This document shows, piece after piece, positions 38,627 to 45,519 of a stretch of DNA of 64,000 nt. The notes beneath the pieces are model-generated. The model ran no database searches and was not told the DNA's origin. It saw nothing but the letters and a program-made list of their open reading frames with translations. A program made the position numbers and the translations under genes. How positions within the stretch are numbered: position 1 is the stretch's first letter; each line of letters opens with the position of its first letter. The stretch is from Flavobacterium salilacus subsp. salilacus (GTDB lineage: Bacteria; Bacteroidota; Bacteroidia; Flavobacteriales; Flavobacteriaceae): the NCBI RefSeq assembly GCF_004634195.1, contig NZ_SKBP01000001.1, positions 248,001-312,000 of the forward strand, read 5' to 3'.

Positions 38627-41600
38627 TTAAGGCGCTATATTAGGATTAAGCCATTTTTCGGCTTCCGCCAATGTTATACCTCTTCGTTCGGCATAATCTT
38701 TTACCTGGTCTTGCTTTATTTTTCCCAACCCAAAATATTTACTCTCAGGATGTGCAAAATAATATCCTGATACTGATGCAGCAGGCAACATGGCAAGGCT
38801 TTCAGTTAGTTTTACACCTGTGTTTTGTTCTACACTAAGCAATTGCCAAATTGTTTTCTTTTCCAAATGGTCCGGACATGCCGGGTAACCCGGTGCAGGC
38901 CGAATGCCTTTATATTCTTCTTTTATCAGCGCATCATTAGTAAGCTGCTCACTTTTGTCATATCCCCAAATTTCCTTACGTATCTTTTCATGCAGATACT
39001 CGGCAAAAGCCTCTGCAAGTCGGTCGGCTAACGCTTTTATCATAATCGAATTATAATCGTCATGCTGCGCTTCAAACTCCTTTGCTTTTTCATCTGCACC
39101 AAAACCGGTAGTTACACAAAAAGCTCCTATATAATCTTGTTTACCCGATGCTTTTGGAGCTATAAAATCAGCCAAAGCGATATTGGGCGCGCCCTTAGTT
39201 CTTTGCGATTGCTGGCGAAGGGTTAGAAAAAGCCCCCTATCCCCCAAAGGGGGTACAGCAACTTCGAAAGCCCCTCCTTCGGAGGGGTTGGGGAGGCTTA
39301 CCTCTATATCATCATCATTTACCTGATTTGCAGGAAATATACCATATACACCTTTCGCTTTCAGCGAGTTTTCATTCACTATTTTATGTAACATTTGCTG
39401 TGCATCTTCAAATAACGATTGTGCCTGCTCGCCCACAACCGCATCGATAAGGATAGCAGGATATTTGCCATGCAAATCCCATGTCTGGAAAAACGGTGTC
39501 CAGTCAATATAGCTAACCAAATCGGAAAGTTGAGGTTCGATGGTTGCTACTCCTGTAAAATCAGGTTTAACCGGAGTGTAATTTTCCCAATCCAATAGTA
39601 ACTTATTCGCTCTTGCCTGCGCTATGGTAAGATAGTCTTTATCGCGCGCACGACTAAGATAGCCTTCTCGCAATTCATCATATTCGGTGCGTAATTTTGT
39701 ACTATAGTCCTTTTTAGTAGTGGCGTTAAGTAAATTCCCTGCTACGGTTACCGCACGCGAGGCATCATTTACATGTACTACGGTTTCCCTGTACTCAGGG
39801 GCTATTTTTACGGCAGTATGCGCGCGCGAAGTCGTTGCCCCGCCTATCATAATCGGAATACTGATATTGAGCTTATCCATTTCTTTGGCGAGATACACCA
39901 TTTCATCCAGTGATGGAGTAATTAAACCGCTAAGCCCGATAATATCTACCTTTTCTTTTATGGCGGTTTCGATTATCTTTTCGGGTGGCACCATCACACC
40001 TAAATCTATAATCTCAAAATTATTACACGCCAACACAACCGCAACAATATTTTTGCCTATATCGTGCACATCGCCTTTTACGGTTGCCATTAATATCTTG
40101 CCAGCATTACCAGCCCCCCCCGCCCCCGAAGGGGGAGCTACTGACTCATTTTCTTTAATTGTGCTTACTATTTTATCTAAAACTAATTCTATATTATATA
40201 AAACCTCATCATTAATGAAGCGTATTACTTTATATCCTTGTTCTTCAAGCCATGCGGTTCTTTCCTCATCACTAATTTTATTTTCAGGAAGTTGGTGTAT
40301 TAATCCATCTACTTCGATAATTAAATTTTGTTTTAAACAAATGAAATCTGTTATGTAATTCCCTATAATATGTTGCCTCCTGAATTTATAGCCTTCAAGT
40401 TTTTTTCCGCTTAATGCGTACCATAAAAGCTTTTCAGCTTCAGTAGGTTTATTACGCATCTGTTTACAAAATTCTTTGAGCAGATTGTAATTAGCAGGAT
40501 TAGCCGTTTTCCAATATAGTTGCCCTTTTAGGTTCTCTTTGGAAGTTCCCCCTTCGGGGGCGGAGGGGGCTTGGTTTATATAAGGTAACAGATATGCCAC
40601 CGCTTTTTTCATCACCCGTGCTGACTTTACCACTTGTGGCAGGAACATTTTTCCGCTGCCAAAAAGGTCGCCCACTACATTCATTCCCGCCATGAGATTT
40701 ATCTCGATAACCTCAATAGGTTTTGCAGCTTGCTGTCGGGCTTCCTCAACATCAGTTTCTATAAACTCATCAATCCCTTTTACCAAGGCATGGGTAAGTC
40801 TTTCCTGAACAGGTAAGGCGCGCCACTCTGCCTCTCCCCCAACCCCTCTCTTTTGGAGAGGGGAATCTGAATCTCTTACTTTTTCGGCTAATGCCAATAA
40901 TCGTTCGGTAGCATCATCGCGCCTGTCGAGCAGCACATCTTCTACATGCTCCAGTAATTCTTTATCAATTTCATCATATACTTCCAGCATCTCAGGATTT
41001 ACAATACCCATATCCATCCCGTTTTGTATAGCATGGTATAAAAATGCCGAGTGCATTGCCTCTCTCACCCTGTCGTTACCGCGAAAAGAAAACGATACAT
41101 TACTTACCCCGCCACTCACATGGGCATAGGGCAGGTTTTCGCGTATCCATTTAGTTGCCTGAAAGAAATCTAAAGCATTTCTGCGATGCTCTTCCATTCC
41201 TGTAGCTACAGGAAATATATTCGGGTCGAAAATAATATCCTGTGGCGGGAAGTTTACTTTATTGACTAATATATCATAACTACGTTTGCAAATATCAATA
41301 CGTCTTTGGTAGGTATCTGCCTGACCGGCTTCATCAAAAGCCATCACGATAACGGCAGCACCATAACGTTTTATTTTTTTGGCATGATTAATAAAAAGCT
41401 CTTCGCCTTCTTTCAGGCTGATGGAATTTACCACACTTTTGCCTTGTGTAACTTTTAGCCCTGCTTCGATGATTTCCCATTTAGAACTATCAATCATTAC
41501 AGGTACTCGGGCAATATCGGGTTCGGCTGCAATAAGGTTCAGGAAAGTTGTCATGGCATGAACGCCATCCAACATCCCCTCATCCATATTGATATCGATA

Positions 41601-42868
41601 ATTTGTGCACCGCCTTCTACCTGAGCGCGAGCCACATCCAGTGCTTCTTCGTATTTCTCCTCTTTTATCAGTCGCAAAAACTTACGTGAACCCGTAACAT
41701 TAGTACGCTCTCCCACATTAATAAATGCCAGCCCCCCGACCCCCGAAGGGGATGTTTTGCCAAAAGGACGATAAGGAAAAATGAGAGGCTCCAGTCCCGA
41801 TAGCAAAAGTCCTGTTTCAGGCCTCCCCAACCCCTCCAAAGGAGGGGCTTCCTCATCAGTGCCAAAAGCCCCTCCTTTGGAGGGGTTGGGGAGGCTTATG
41901 TGGCTTACTGCTTCCGCTATCAGCCTGATGTGCTCAGGTGTAGTGCCACAGCATCCGCCTATAATATTTACTAAGTTATCATTTAGGTACTCTTTTATGA
42001 GTTGTTGCATTTCCTGCGGGGTTTGGTCGTATTCACCAAAGGCATTAGGCAATCCTGCATTGGGGTGCGCCGATATATTTAATGTAGTATTCTGTGCCAG
42101 TCGTTTCAGGTACGGTTTTAACTGGTCTGCTCCCAGAGCACAATTAAAACCTATACTCAGCAACGGAATGTGCGAAATAGAGATAAGAAAAGCCTCTACC
42201 GTTTGCCCCGAAAGGGTACGCCCCGAAGCATCGGTTATGGTACCGCTCACCATGATTGGGATATTAGCACTCAGTTCGTCTTTTACTTCTTCGATAGCGA
42301 AAAGGGCTGCTTTCGCATTTAATGTATCGAATATAGTTTCTACTAACAAAACATCGACACCGCCCTTTATCAGTGCTTTAACCTGCTCTTTATAGGCAAC
42401 AACCAGTTCATCAAAAGTTACGGCACGAAAGCCAGGGTCGTTCACATCGGGGCTCATACTCGCGGTACGATTGGTAGGCCCTATAGAGCCTGCTACAAAT
42501 CGGGGCTTATCAGGGTTGGCTTTGGTAAATTCATCGGCTGCTTCGCGTGCCAATCGTGCCGATTCGTAATTGAGTTCGTAAACCAAATGTTCCATGTGGT
42601 AGTCTGCCATACCGATGGTAGTACTGCTAAAGGTATTGGTTTCCACAATATCGGCTCCCGCTTCAAAATATTGGCGGTGGATTTCTTTTATTGCCTGTGG
42701 TTGCGTGAGCGAAAGTAAATCGTTGTTACCCTGTAACGGATGCGGGAAATCGGCGAAGCGTTCTCCCCTGAAATCTTCTTCGGTAAATTTATAGCGTTGC
42801 AGCATCGTGCCCATTGCTCCGTCGAGAATGAGTATGCTGTTTTTTAATGCTTCTTGTATTTTTGACAT
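38627..42868 (-). CDS. metH: methionine synthase (cobalamin-dependent) with in-frame inserts
   Basis: 1413 residues against about 1230 in the family. It transfers the methyl group of 5-methyl-THF to homocysteine through cobalamin. Hcy domain 1 to about 325 (zinc Cys in IGFNCALG and [11 protein letters not shown]), pterin domain about 380-660 ([12 protein letters not shown]), cap about 680-765, B12 domain about 920-1070 ([11 protein letters not shown], cobalamin His), activation domain about 1090-1413. The extra length comes from five palindromic inserts near residues 325-349, 371-380, 667-680, 765-919 (a DUF559 nuclease) and 1190-1213, mostly in linkers or loops. Frame is kept throughout, and the catalytic motifs are intact. 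Confidence 0.94.
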   Translation of the reverse strand: MSKIQEALKNSILILDGAMGTMLQRYKFTEEDFRGERFADFPHPLQGNNDLLSLTQPQAIKEIHRQYFEAGADIVETNTFSSTTIGMADYHMEHLVYELNYESARLAREAADEFTKANPDKPRFVAGSIGPTNRTASMSPDVNDPGFRAVTFDELVVAYKEQVKALIKGGVDVLLVETIFDTLNAKAALFAIEEVKDELSANIPIMVSGTITDASGRTLSGQTVEAFLISISHIPLLSIGFNCALGADQLKPYLKRLAQNTTLNISAHPNAGLPNAFGEYDQTPQEMQQLIKEYLNDNLVNIIGGCCGTTPEHIRLIAEAVSHISLPNPSKGGAFGTDEEAPPLEGLGRPETGLLLSGLEPLIFPYRPFGKTSPSGVGGLAFINVGERTNVTGSRKFLRLIKEEKYEEALDVARAQVEGGAQIIDINMDEGMLDGVHAMTTFLNLIAAEPDIARVPVMIDSSKWEIIEAGLKVTQGKSVVNSISLKEGEELFINHAKKIKRYGAAVIVMAFDEAGQADTYQRRIDICKRSYDILVNKVNFPPQDIIFDPNIFPVATGMEEHRRNALDFFQATKWIRENLPYAHVSGGVSNVSFSFRGNDRVREAMHSAFLYHAIQNGMDMGIVNPEMLEVYDEIDKELLEHVEDVLLDRRDDATERLLALAEKVRDSDSPLQKRGVGGEAEWRALPVQERLTHALVKGIDEFIETDVEEARQQAAKPIEVIEINLMAGMNVVGDLFGSGKMFLPQVVKSARVMKKAVAYLLPYINQAPSAPEGGTSKENLKGQLYWKTANPANYNLLKEFCKQMRNKPTEAEKLLWYALSGKKLEGYKFRRQHIIGNYITDFICLKQNLIIEVDGLIHQLPENKISDEERTAWLEEQGYKVIRFINDEVLYNIELVLDKIVSTIKENESVAPPSGAGGAGNAGKILMATVKGDVHDIGKNIVAVVLACNNFEIIDLGVMVPPEKIIETAIKEKVDIIGLSGLITPSLDEMVYLAKEMDKLNISIPIMIGGATTSRAHTAVKIAPEYRETVVHVNDASRAVTVAGNLLNATTKKDYSTKLRTEYDELREGYLSRARDKDYLTIAQARANKLLLDWENYTPVKPDFTGVATIEPQLSDLVSYIDWTPFFQTWDLHGKYPAILIDAVVGEQAQSLFEDAQQMLHKIVNENSLKAKGVYGIFPANQVNDDDIEVSLPNPSEGGAFEVAVPPLGDRGLFLTLRQQSQRTKGAPNIALADFIAPKASGKQDYIGAFCVTTGFGADEKAKEFEAQHDDYNSIMIKALADRLAEAFAEYLHEKIRKEIWGYDKSEQLTNDALIKEEYKGIRPAPGYPACPDHLEKKTIWQLLSVEQNTGVKLTESLAMLPAASVSGYYFAHPESKYFGLGKIKQDQVKDYAERRGITLAEAEKWLNPNIAP
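39230..39299 (-). repeat. palindromic element R2 in metH activation domain
   Basis: An inverted pair: left arm 39230-39256 (CCCCC/GGGGG palindrome), right arm 39268-39299 (CCCCTCC/GGAGGGG palindrome). The right arm is a close match to R1 and R6; the left is diverged. Translated in frame to residues about 1190-1213, within a stretch where other MetH proteins run directly from the strand into FLTLRQQ. Confidence 0.8.
40111..40574 (-). mobile_element. nuclease-carrying palindromic element R3 in metH
   Basis: A unit of about 460 bp bounded by inverted repeats of about 31 bp (40111-40141 and 40543-40574), each with the internal palindrome CCCCC-GAA-GGGGG. By eye the two ends agree at about 27 of 31 positions. 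Between them is an in-frame DUF559 endonuclease domain (metH residues about 775-910): [42 protein letters not shown] and [12 protein letters not shown]. The PD-(D/E)xK-like Asp (ITDF) and Glu (IEVDG) are present. It sits between the cap and B12 domains, where relatives have a short linker. Confidence 0.85.
40830..40869 (-). repeat. palindromic element R4 in metH
   Basis: One element with palindrome CCCCTCTC/GAGAGGGG (40843-40850 with 40856-40863, 5-nt loop). Coded in frame as [14 protein letters not shown] at residues about 667-680, in the variable loop before [12 protein letters not shown] of the cap domain. Confidence 0.75.
41729..41756 (-). repeat. palindromic element R5 in metH
   Basis: One element with CCCC-GAA-GGGG (41741-41744 with 41748-41751). 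Coded as TSPSGVGG, just before FINVGERT of the pterin domain (residues about 371-380). Its sequence resembles the ends of R3. Confidence 0.7.
41821..41895 (-). repeat. palindromic element R6 in metH
   Basis: A perfect 30-bp inverted repeat (41821-41850 and 41866-41895) around a 15-bp spacer; 75 bp in all, exactly 25 codons. Each arm has its own palindrome CCCCTCC/GGAGGGG. It codes for a stretch with NPSKGGAF and [10 protein letters not shown] in the linker between the Hcy and pterin domains. It looks like a non-coding miniature version of R3. Confidence 0.88.
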
Positions 42869-42952
42869 TGTCTTCAGTTAAAAGTTTAAATGTTCAAAAG
42901 TTTAAAAAGTGCCTTATGGCAGTTATATAAACTTTACTAAAAACATGTCATC

Positions 42953-42989
42953 AAAAAAAGGGAGTGAGAATATTGCGATAAGCAATATT
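42953..42989 (-). promoter_or_regulatory. hairpin and T-run after the SAM-I riboswitch
   Basis: On the minus strand an 8-bp perfect stem (AATATTGC/GCAATATT, 42982-42989 with 42969-42976) has a TTATC loop, followed 9 nt later by seven T's (42959-42953). The loop is complementary to GATAA in the riboswitch P1 strand. It is a candidate expression platform, but the gap between stem and T-run is longer than in typical terminators. Confidence 0.5.
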
Positions 42990-42994
42990 TCGTG

Positions 42995-43099
42995 TGTTAT
43001 CTATCCGCATTACTGTGGTAGAATTTAGCACCTTCTTTAAAAGTTTAAAGGGTTGCTAAGGCTTCATCGGGTCTATTCCCTCTGCCTTTCGTGATAACA
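42995..43099 (-). ncRNA. SAM-I (S-box) riboswitch
   Basis: The minus strand follows the S-box consensus: P1 of 7 bp (43093-43099 with 42995-43001), then AGAGGGAATAGACCCGATGA, GCCTTAGCAACC and AAGGTGCTAAATTCTACC, closing with GATAGATAACA. It binds S-adenosylmethionine and switches off the genes behind it. It controls metH-metF, which start 127 nt downstream. Confidence 0.95.
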
Positions 43100-43122
43100 T
43101 ATCAGTGTGTATAAGAACACTA

Positions 43123-43153
43123 CAAAGTAATGGAATATATGTTTACGAAACAA
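43123..43153 (-). promoter_or_regulatory. promoter of the metH-metF transcript
   Basis: On the minus strand TTG (43153-43151), 20-bp spacer, then TTACTTTG (one mismatch to TAnnTTTG). The predicted start lies about 15 nt before the riboswitch P1, as expected for an S-box leader. Confidence 0.5.
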
Positions 43154-43184
43154 ATTTGTTTTATATTTACATATATAATTTCAT

Positions 43185-43805
43185 ATGAAATTAAGATTTT
43201 TCATATTTGCTATCGCAGCACTACTAACTTCATGTAAAACACAGCCTGAGCATAATAATCAAGGCAAGATAACTATAGAGTTTTATGACCCGGGATTTAC
43301 TTTAGACAGTTTATCAGATCTCCGTACTGATGGTTATTATGAAATAAAATCAATTTCTGGTACATATACTACTGATTTAATTGTATATAAAAGAATGCCC
43401 CCAACATATGGATTTATACAATTCTATAAAGATGGTTTTTGCAGGATAGGTCCATGGAATGGCTTGTATGAAAGTCCGGAAGCCATACGACAAAAAGTAA
43501 TGCTAAATAATACATATGTACACTGGGGTATTTACAAAATTTCTTCTGATTCCTTAGCTATCGAATTTCTAGATGGAAGATGTAATGAATCCCGAAATAC
43601 TATAAATGCAATTATTAATGATGAAAAAATTATTATAACAAACCTGGGGATTAGAAAGTACTCCTATACTGAAAACAAAAGTGATTCTCTTACAAGCAGT
43701 TGTATCGGCAAGTTTGTACAAGCTGAGCTACATTACGATGAAAAAGATAACTACCTTAAGAACAACATAGAAAATTATTTAAGTGACTCTTCAGAAGCCC
43801 AATAG
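43185..43805 (+). CDS. predicted lipoprotein of unknown function
   Basis: 206 residues; the N-terminus MKLRFFIFAIAALLTSC ends in a lipobox (LTSC), so it is probably a lipoprotein. No family recognised. The body is beta-rich with WGIYKISSDSLAIEFLDG. It lies on the opposite strand between the S-box and the homoserine-dehydrogenase-like gene and overlaps the latter's end by 15 bp. It separates metH-metF from the leader-osmC group and may be a later insertion. Confidence 0.65.
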   Translation: MKLRFFIFAIAALLTSCKTQPEHNNQGKITIEFYDPGFTLDSLSDLRTDGYYEIKSISGTYTTDLIVYKRMPPTYGFIQFYKDGFCRIGPWNGLYESPEAIRQKVMLNNTYVHWGIYKISSDSLAIEFLDGRCNESRNTINAIINDEKIIITNLGIRKYSYTENKSDSLTSSCIGKFVQAELHYDEKDNYLKNNIENYLSDSSEAQ

Positions 43806-44327
43806 CTCTTCTTTTCTTTTCTTTTTCTCTACAACCTTAAGTATGACATTATAAAGTTGTTCTACAACCTTTGTCTTATCCCCCTTAGGGCTAAGGTACT
43901 CATACTCCAGCCCACGACTATCGGCAAGAAATTGTACTGCTTTCCCAAAATTTTCAGAACGGTTGGCTACTTTCTCGTTTATAGATAGTACACTAAAACC
44001 GTTACGTATCAGTTCGAGGTATTCGTCCGGCAGGCTGTTGCTTGCGGTAGCATCTATCGCAATAAGGTTTTCCATACTATAGGCACGCACAAAGTTGAGT
44101 ACATCGTCCATTTTAAACGGTATCCCAAACTGAATAAAATTGGCTTCCCATGAGTAGTTTACGCCTTCCTTCTCATAGAAAGCCACAGTTGAGTTAGTTA
44201 TTATAGGAAATCGTATATCTATTTTTTCTTCAAGAACAAGGTTTTTCCTGTTCTTTACTACTTTATTAATCAGGGCACTCCCGGCATTACCTATGCCGAA
44301 GAGTACTATATTTATTTTATGATTCAT
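43791..44327 (-). CDS. homoserine dehydrogenase-like NAD-binding protein (catalytic domain absent)
   Basis: 178 residues from the ATG at 44327 (MNHKINIVLFGIGNAG). A longer reading to 44399 would include the terminator-like hairpin. It matches the NAD(P)-binding half of the ThrA-type homoserine dehydrogenase: FGIGNAGSALINKVV, AIDATASNSLPDEY and SINEKVANRS (where the NKK loop lies). It stops where the catalytic and dimerisation domain would begin, so it lacks that half of the active site. It may be a regulatory or partner subunit. It lies 104 bp behind the OsmC-like gene. Confidence 0.72.
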   Translation of the reverse strand: MNHKINIVLFGIGNAGSALINKVVKNRKNLVLEEKIDIRFPIITNSTVAFYEKEGVNYSWEANFIQFGIPFKMDDVLNFVRAYSMENLIAIDATASNSLPDEYLELIRNGFSVLSINEKVANRSENFGKAVQFLADSRGLEYEYLSPKGDKTKVVEQLYNVILKVVEKKKRKEELLGF

Positions 44328-44347
44328 GGCATTTTTTTTAGCATTAA

Positions 44348-44383
44348 AAGAGGCTGCCTTTGGTTGCCGCAAAGGCAGCTCTT
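44348..44383 (-). terminator. terminator-like hairpin T3 before the HSD-like gene
   Basis: On the minus strand, a stem CTGCCTTTG/CAAAGGCAG (44370-44378 with 44354-44362), extended by a 5-bp step past one bulged G, is followed by TTTT. It ends 21 bp before the HSD-like start. It may end OsmC transcription or attenuate into the next gene. I did not find a leader ORF of its own. Confidence 0.6.
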
Positions 44384-44431
44384 CTAAATAAACAAACAAA
44401 CAAAAACAACTTATAATCCAACTTACTTATA

Positions 44432-44875
44432 TCAGTTGTATGCAAATTCTTTAAACAATATCAAGTTTACGGGTGTGTTGTTCACAAGGGTATGATAGGC
44501 AGGGCTGCGCTGCTGTACCTCGGCAAGCCATTTTTGCAATACCTCTATAGACACTTGCGCAGCAGGTTTCAATTTTATTTCTATACTGCTGAAACCCGGT
44601 TTTACACTACCGGCTTTTTCTTCCCGGTTTAAGCTCCCTGTAATTTCTATTTGCAGCGAGTTTAGCGGTATGCCCTGCTCCTGCGCCACGCGTTGCCCCA
44701 AAGCGTTAATGCAGCCGGCAAAACCGGCAAGTATATATTCGTATGGGTTTGGCCCTTCCAGTTCGGGGTATTTGGAGTTTTGGCTTATTCTCAAATCGGT
44801 GTTCAGGGTTTTTACAACAAATTGTTTGTTGTTCCCTGTATAGCCGAGTACATTTATGGATTGTGCGGTATTCAT
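44432..44875 (-). CDS. OsmC family protein
   Basis: 147 residues with the OsmC/Ohr fold. The conserved helix reads YEYILAGFAGCINALGQRVAQ (Cys near residue 54). The second redox Cys, normally followed by Pro in the C-terminal half, is replaced here: QQRSPAYHTL (Ser). Peroxidase activity of the classic two-Cys type is therefore unlikely. OsmC-like genes are common next to methionine genes in Flavobacteria. It is the first gene after the two leader ORFs. Confidence 0.85.
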   Translation of the reverse strand: MNTAQSINVLGYTGNNKQFVVKTLNTDLRISQNSKYPELEGPNPYEYILAGFAGCINALGQRVAQEQGIPLNSLQIEITGSLNREEKAGSVKPGFSSIEIKLKPAAQVSIEVLQKWLAEVQQRSPAYHTLVNNTPVNLILFKEFAYN

Positions 44876-44911
44876 AGCTTTATTATTATTTTGTATTGAT
44901 GATTATGTTTA

Positions 44912-44949
44912 AAAAAAAGGCTCTTTTGGAGAAGTTACCAAAAGAGCCT
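44912..44949 (-). terminator. attenuator T2 after leader peptide 2
   Basis: A perfect 12-bp stem (44938-44949 with 44918-44929), loop of 8 nt, followed on the minus strand by eight T's. It lies 23 bp after the stop of leader 2 and 43 bp before the OsmC-like start. The nine bases 44934-44942 in its 5' arm and loop are complementary to 44988-44996 inside leader 2, a possible antiterminator. Confidence 0.88.
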
Positions 44950-44971
44950 GAACATGAATTATATACTAAAA

Positions 44972-45073
44972 TCAAATCGTTCTTCGCTTTGGTAACAGGG
45001 CATACAGCCATTGCATCCATGTGGTGCAAATGGTGTGGCGACAGGTTGTTGTATGTGCGAAAGATGTTATCAT
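44972..45073 (-). CDS. leader peptide 2 (33 residues)
   Basis: A 33-residue reading frame, ATG at 45073, TGA at 44974-44972. It starts MITSFAHTTTC and continues RHTICTTWMQW, ending PKRRTI. Seven of 33 residues are Thr, with two Cys, two His and several Ile and Trp. It has no transmembrane or domain character and sits between terminators T1 and T2. Codons L-L-P-K (GTTACCAAA, 44996-44988) pair perfectly with TTTGGTAAC in terminator T2. A stalled ribosome upstream of these codons would favour that pairing over the terminator, the classic attenuation layout. The product is not expected to have another function. Confidence 0.65.
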   Translation of the reverse strand: MITSFAHTTTCRHTICTTWMQWLYALLPKRRTI

Positions 45074-45105
45074 TTTTAATGTCCTAATTTTATAGTGTAT
45101 GCAAC

Positions 45106-45135
45106 AAAAAAGCCCTCCTGATATTGGGAGGGCTT
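45106..45135 (-). terminator. attenuator T1 after leader peptide 1
   Basis: A 9-bp stem (45127-45135 with 45110-45118, GC-rich) and 8-nt loop, followed on the minus strand by six T's. It lies 23 bp past the leader 1 stop. Its 5' arm CCTCCC (45131-45126) is complementary to GGGAGG (45184-45179) in leader 1. Confidence 0.87.
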
Positions 45136-45158
45136 AGTGTTTTTATATTTTAAAAAAT

Positions 45159-45236
45159 TTAAAACGAACCAATAGCAACCTCCCGGGAAATATTCCACAT
45201 GGTATGACGGCGGTATTGGCAGGTAATAAATTTCAT
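45159..45236 (-). CDS. leader peptide 1 (25 residues)
   Basis: A 25-residue reading frame, ATG at 45236, TAA at 45161-45159. It starts MKFITCQYRRHTMW and ends SREVAIGSF. Like leader 2 it carries Thr-Cys followed by His-Thr and Trp. Codons R-E within SREV contain GGGAGG (45184-45179), complementary to CCTCCC of terminator T1. A TTG/GAAGTTTG promoter lies 24 bp upstream. It is too short to be found by ordinary gene calling. Arrangement, not homology, is the evidence. Confidence 0.65.
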   Translation of the reverse strand: MKFITCQYRRHTMWNISREVAIGSF

Positions 45237-45259
45237 TATAATTTCATTTTTAACTGAAA

Positions 45260-45291
45260 CAAACTTCGGAACTATTTTATTACAAAACAAG
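45260..45291 (-). promoter_or_regulatory. promoter of the leader-osmC transcript
   Basis: On the minus strand TTG within CTTG (45291-45288), 20-bp spacer, then GAAGTTTG (45267-45260, one mismatch to TAnnTTTG). It would start the transcript just before leader 1. Confidence 0.45.
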
Positions 45292-45387
45292 AAAAATTTA
45301 AAACTTTAACACTATAACCTTTTCGTGCCTGTTACTAATAAATTCCTAAAACAAGCAAAGCATTTTTTTTATTTCAAATAGGTTTTA

Positions 45388-45395
45388 TACCTTTG
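45388..45395 (+). promoter_or_regulatory. -7 element of metK promoter
   Basis: TACCTTTG matches TAnnTTTG. The expected start site, about 7 bp on, falls directly before the SAM-II-like fold. The -33 position is T-rich only. Confidence 0.6.
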
Positions 45396-45405
45396 CTGCA
45401 TAAAT

Positions 45406-45463
45406 TTCGAGGAAAGATTTGTACTGATTGCAACCTCATTAAAAAATGCTAAAGCAGGATACT
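45406..45463 (+). ncRNA. SAM-II-like riboswitch upstream of metK
   Basis: It matches the SAM-II layout: P1 GAGG/CCTC (45409-45412 with 45434-45437), the loop motif GATTT (45416-45420), TTGCA (45428-45432) before the P1 return strand, then AAA and GCTAAA (45448-45453). A pseudoknot can form between GTACTG (45421-45426) and CAG-GA-TAC (45455-45462), with a GA bulge. P1 is only 4 bp. It sits at the predicted transcript start, 57 nt before metK, so how it acts is unclear. Confidence 0.7.
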
Positions 45464-45519
45464 TCTCCCCTTTAGTTTCGCGTTGCACTTATCTCTCCTC
45501 CTTAACAGTAATAATTTTT

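Larger units (their letters stand above)
42869..43184. other. 316-bp gap upstream of metH
   Basis: Taken up on the minus strand by a promoter (43123-43153), the SAM-I riboswitch (42995-43099) and a downstream hairpin (42969-42989). On the plus strand, TATATTTA near 43162 may be a weak promoter for the lipoprotein gene at 43185. No other gene seen. Confidence 0.7.
44876..45519. other. 644-bp divergent regulatory region between OsmC-like gene and metK
   Basis: The minus strand holds two tandem leader ORFs, each with an attenuator. The plus strand holds the metK promoter and a SAM-II-like riboswitch. An open reading frame on the plus strand at 44896-45087 is only the complement of leader 2 and terminator T2. 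Confidence 0.8.

Noticed and set aside
39720..40358. Long plus-strand frame opposite metH
   Set aside because: Antisense shadow of the B12 domain and nuclease insert, without homology.
41668..41865. Alternative minus-strand reading frame over the palindromes in metH
   Set aside because: It is a shadow frame; the metH frame matches known domains on both sides.
44896..45087. Plus-strand open reading frame between the OsmC-like gene and metK
   Set aside because: It is the complement of leader peptide 2 and terminator T2; no promoter and no family resemblance. The minus-strand reading explains the region better.
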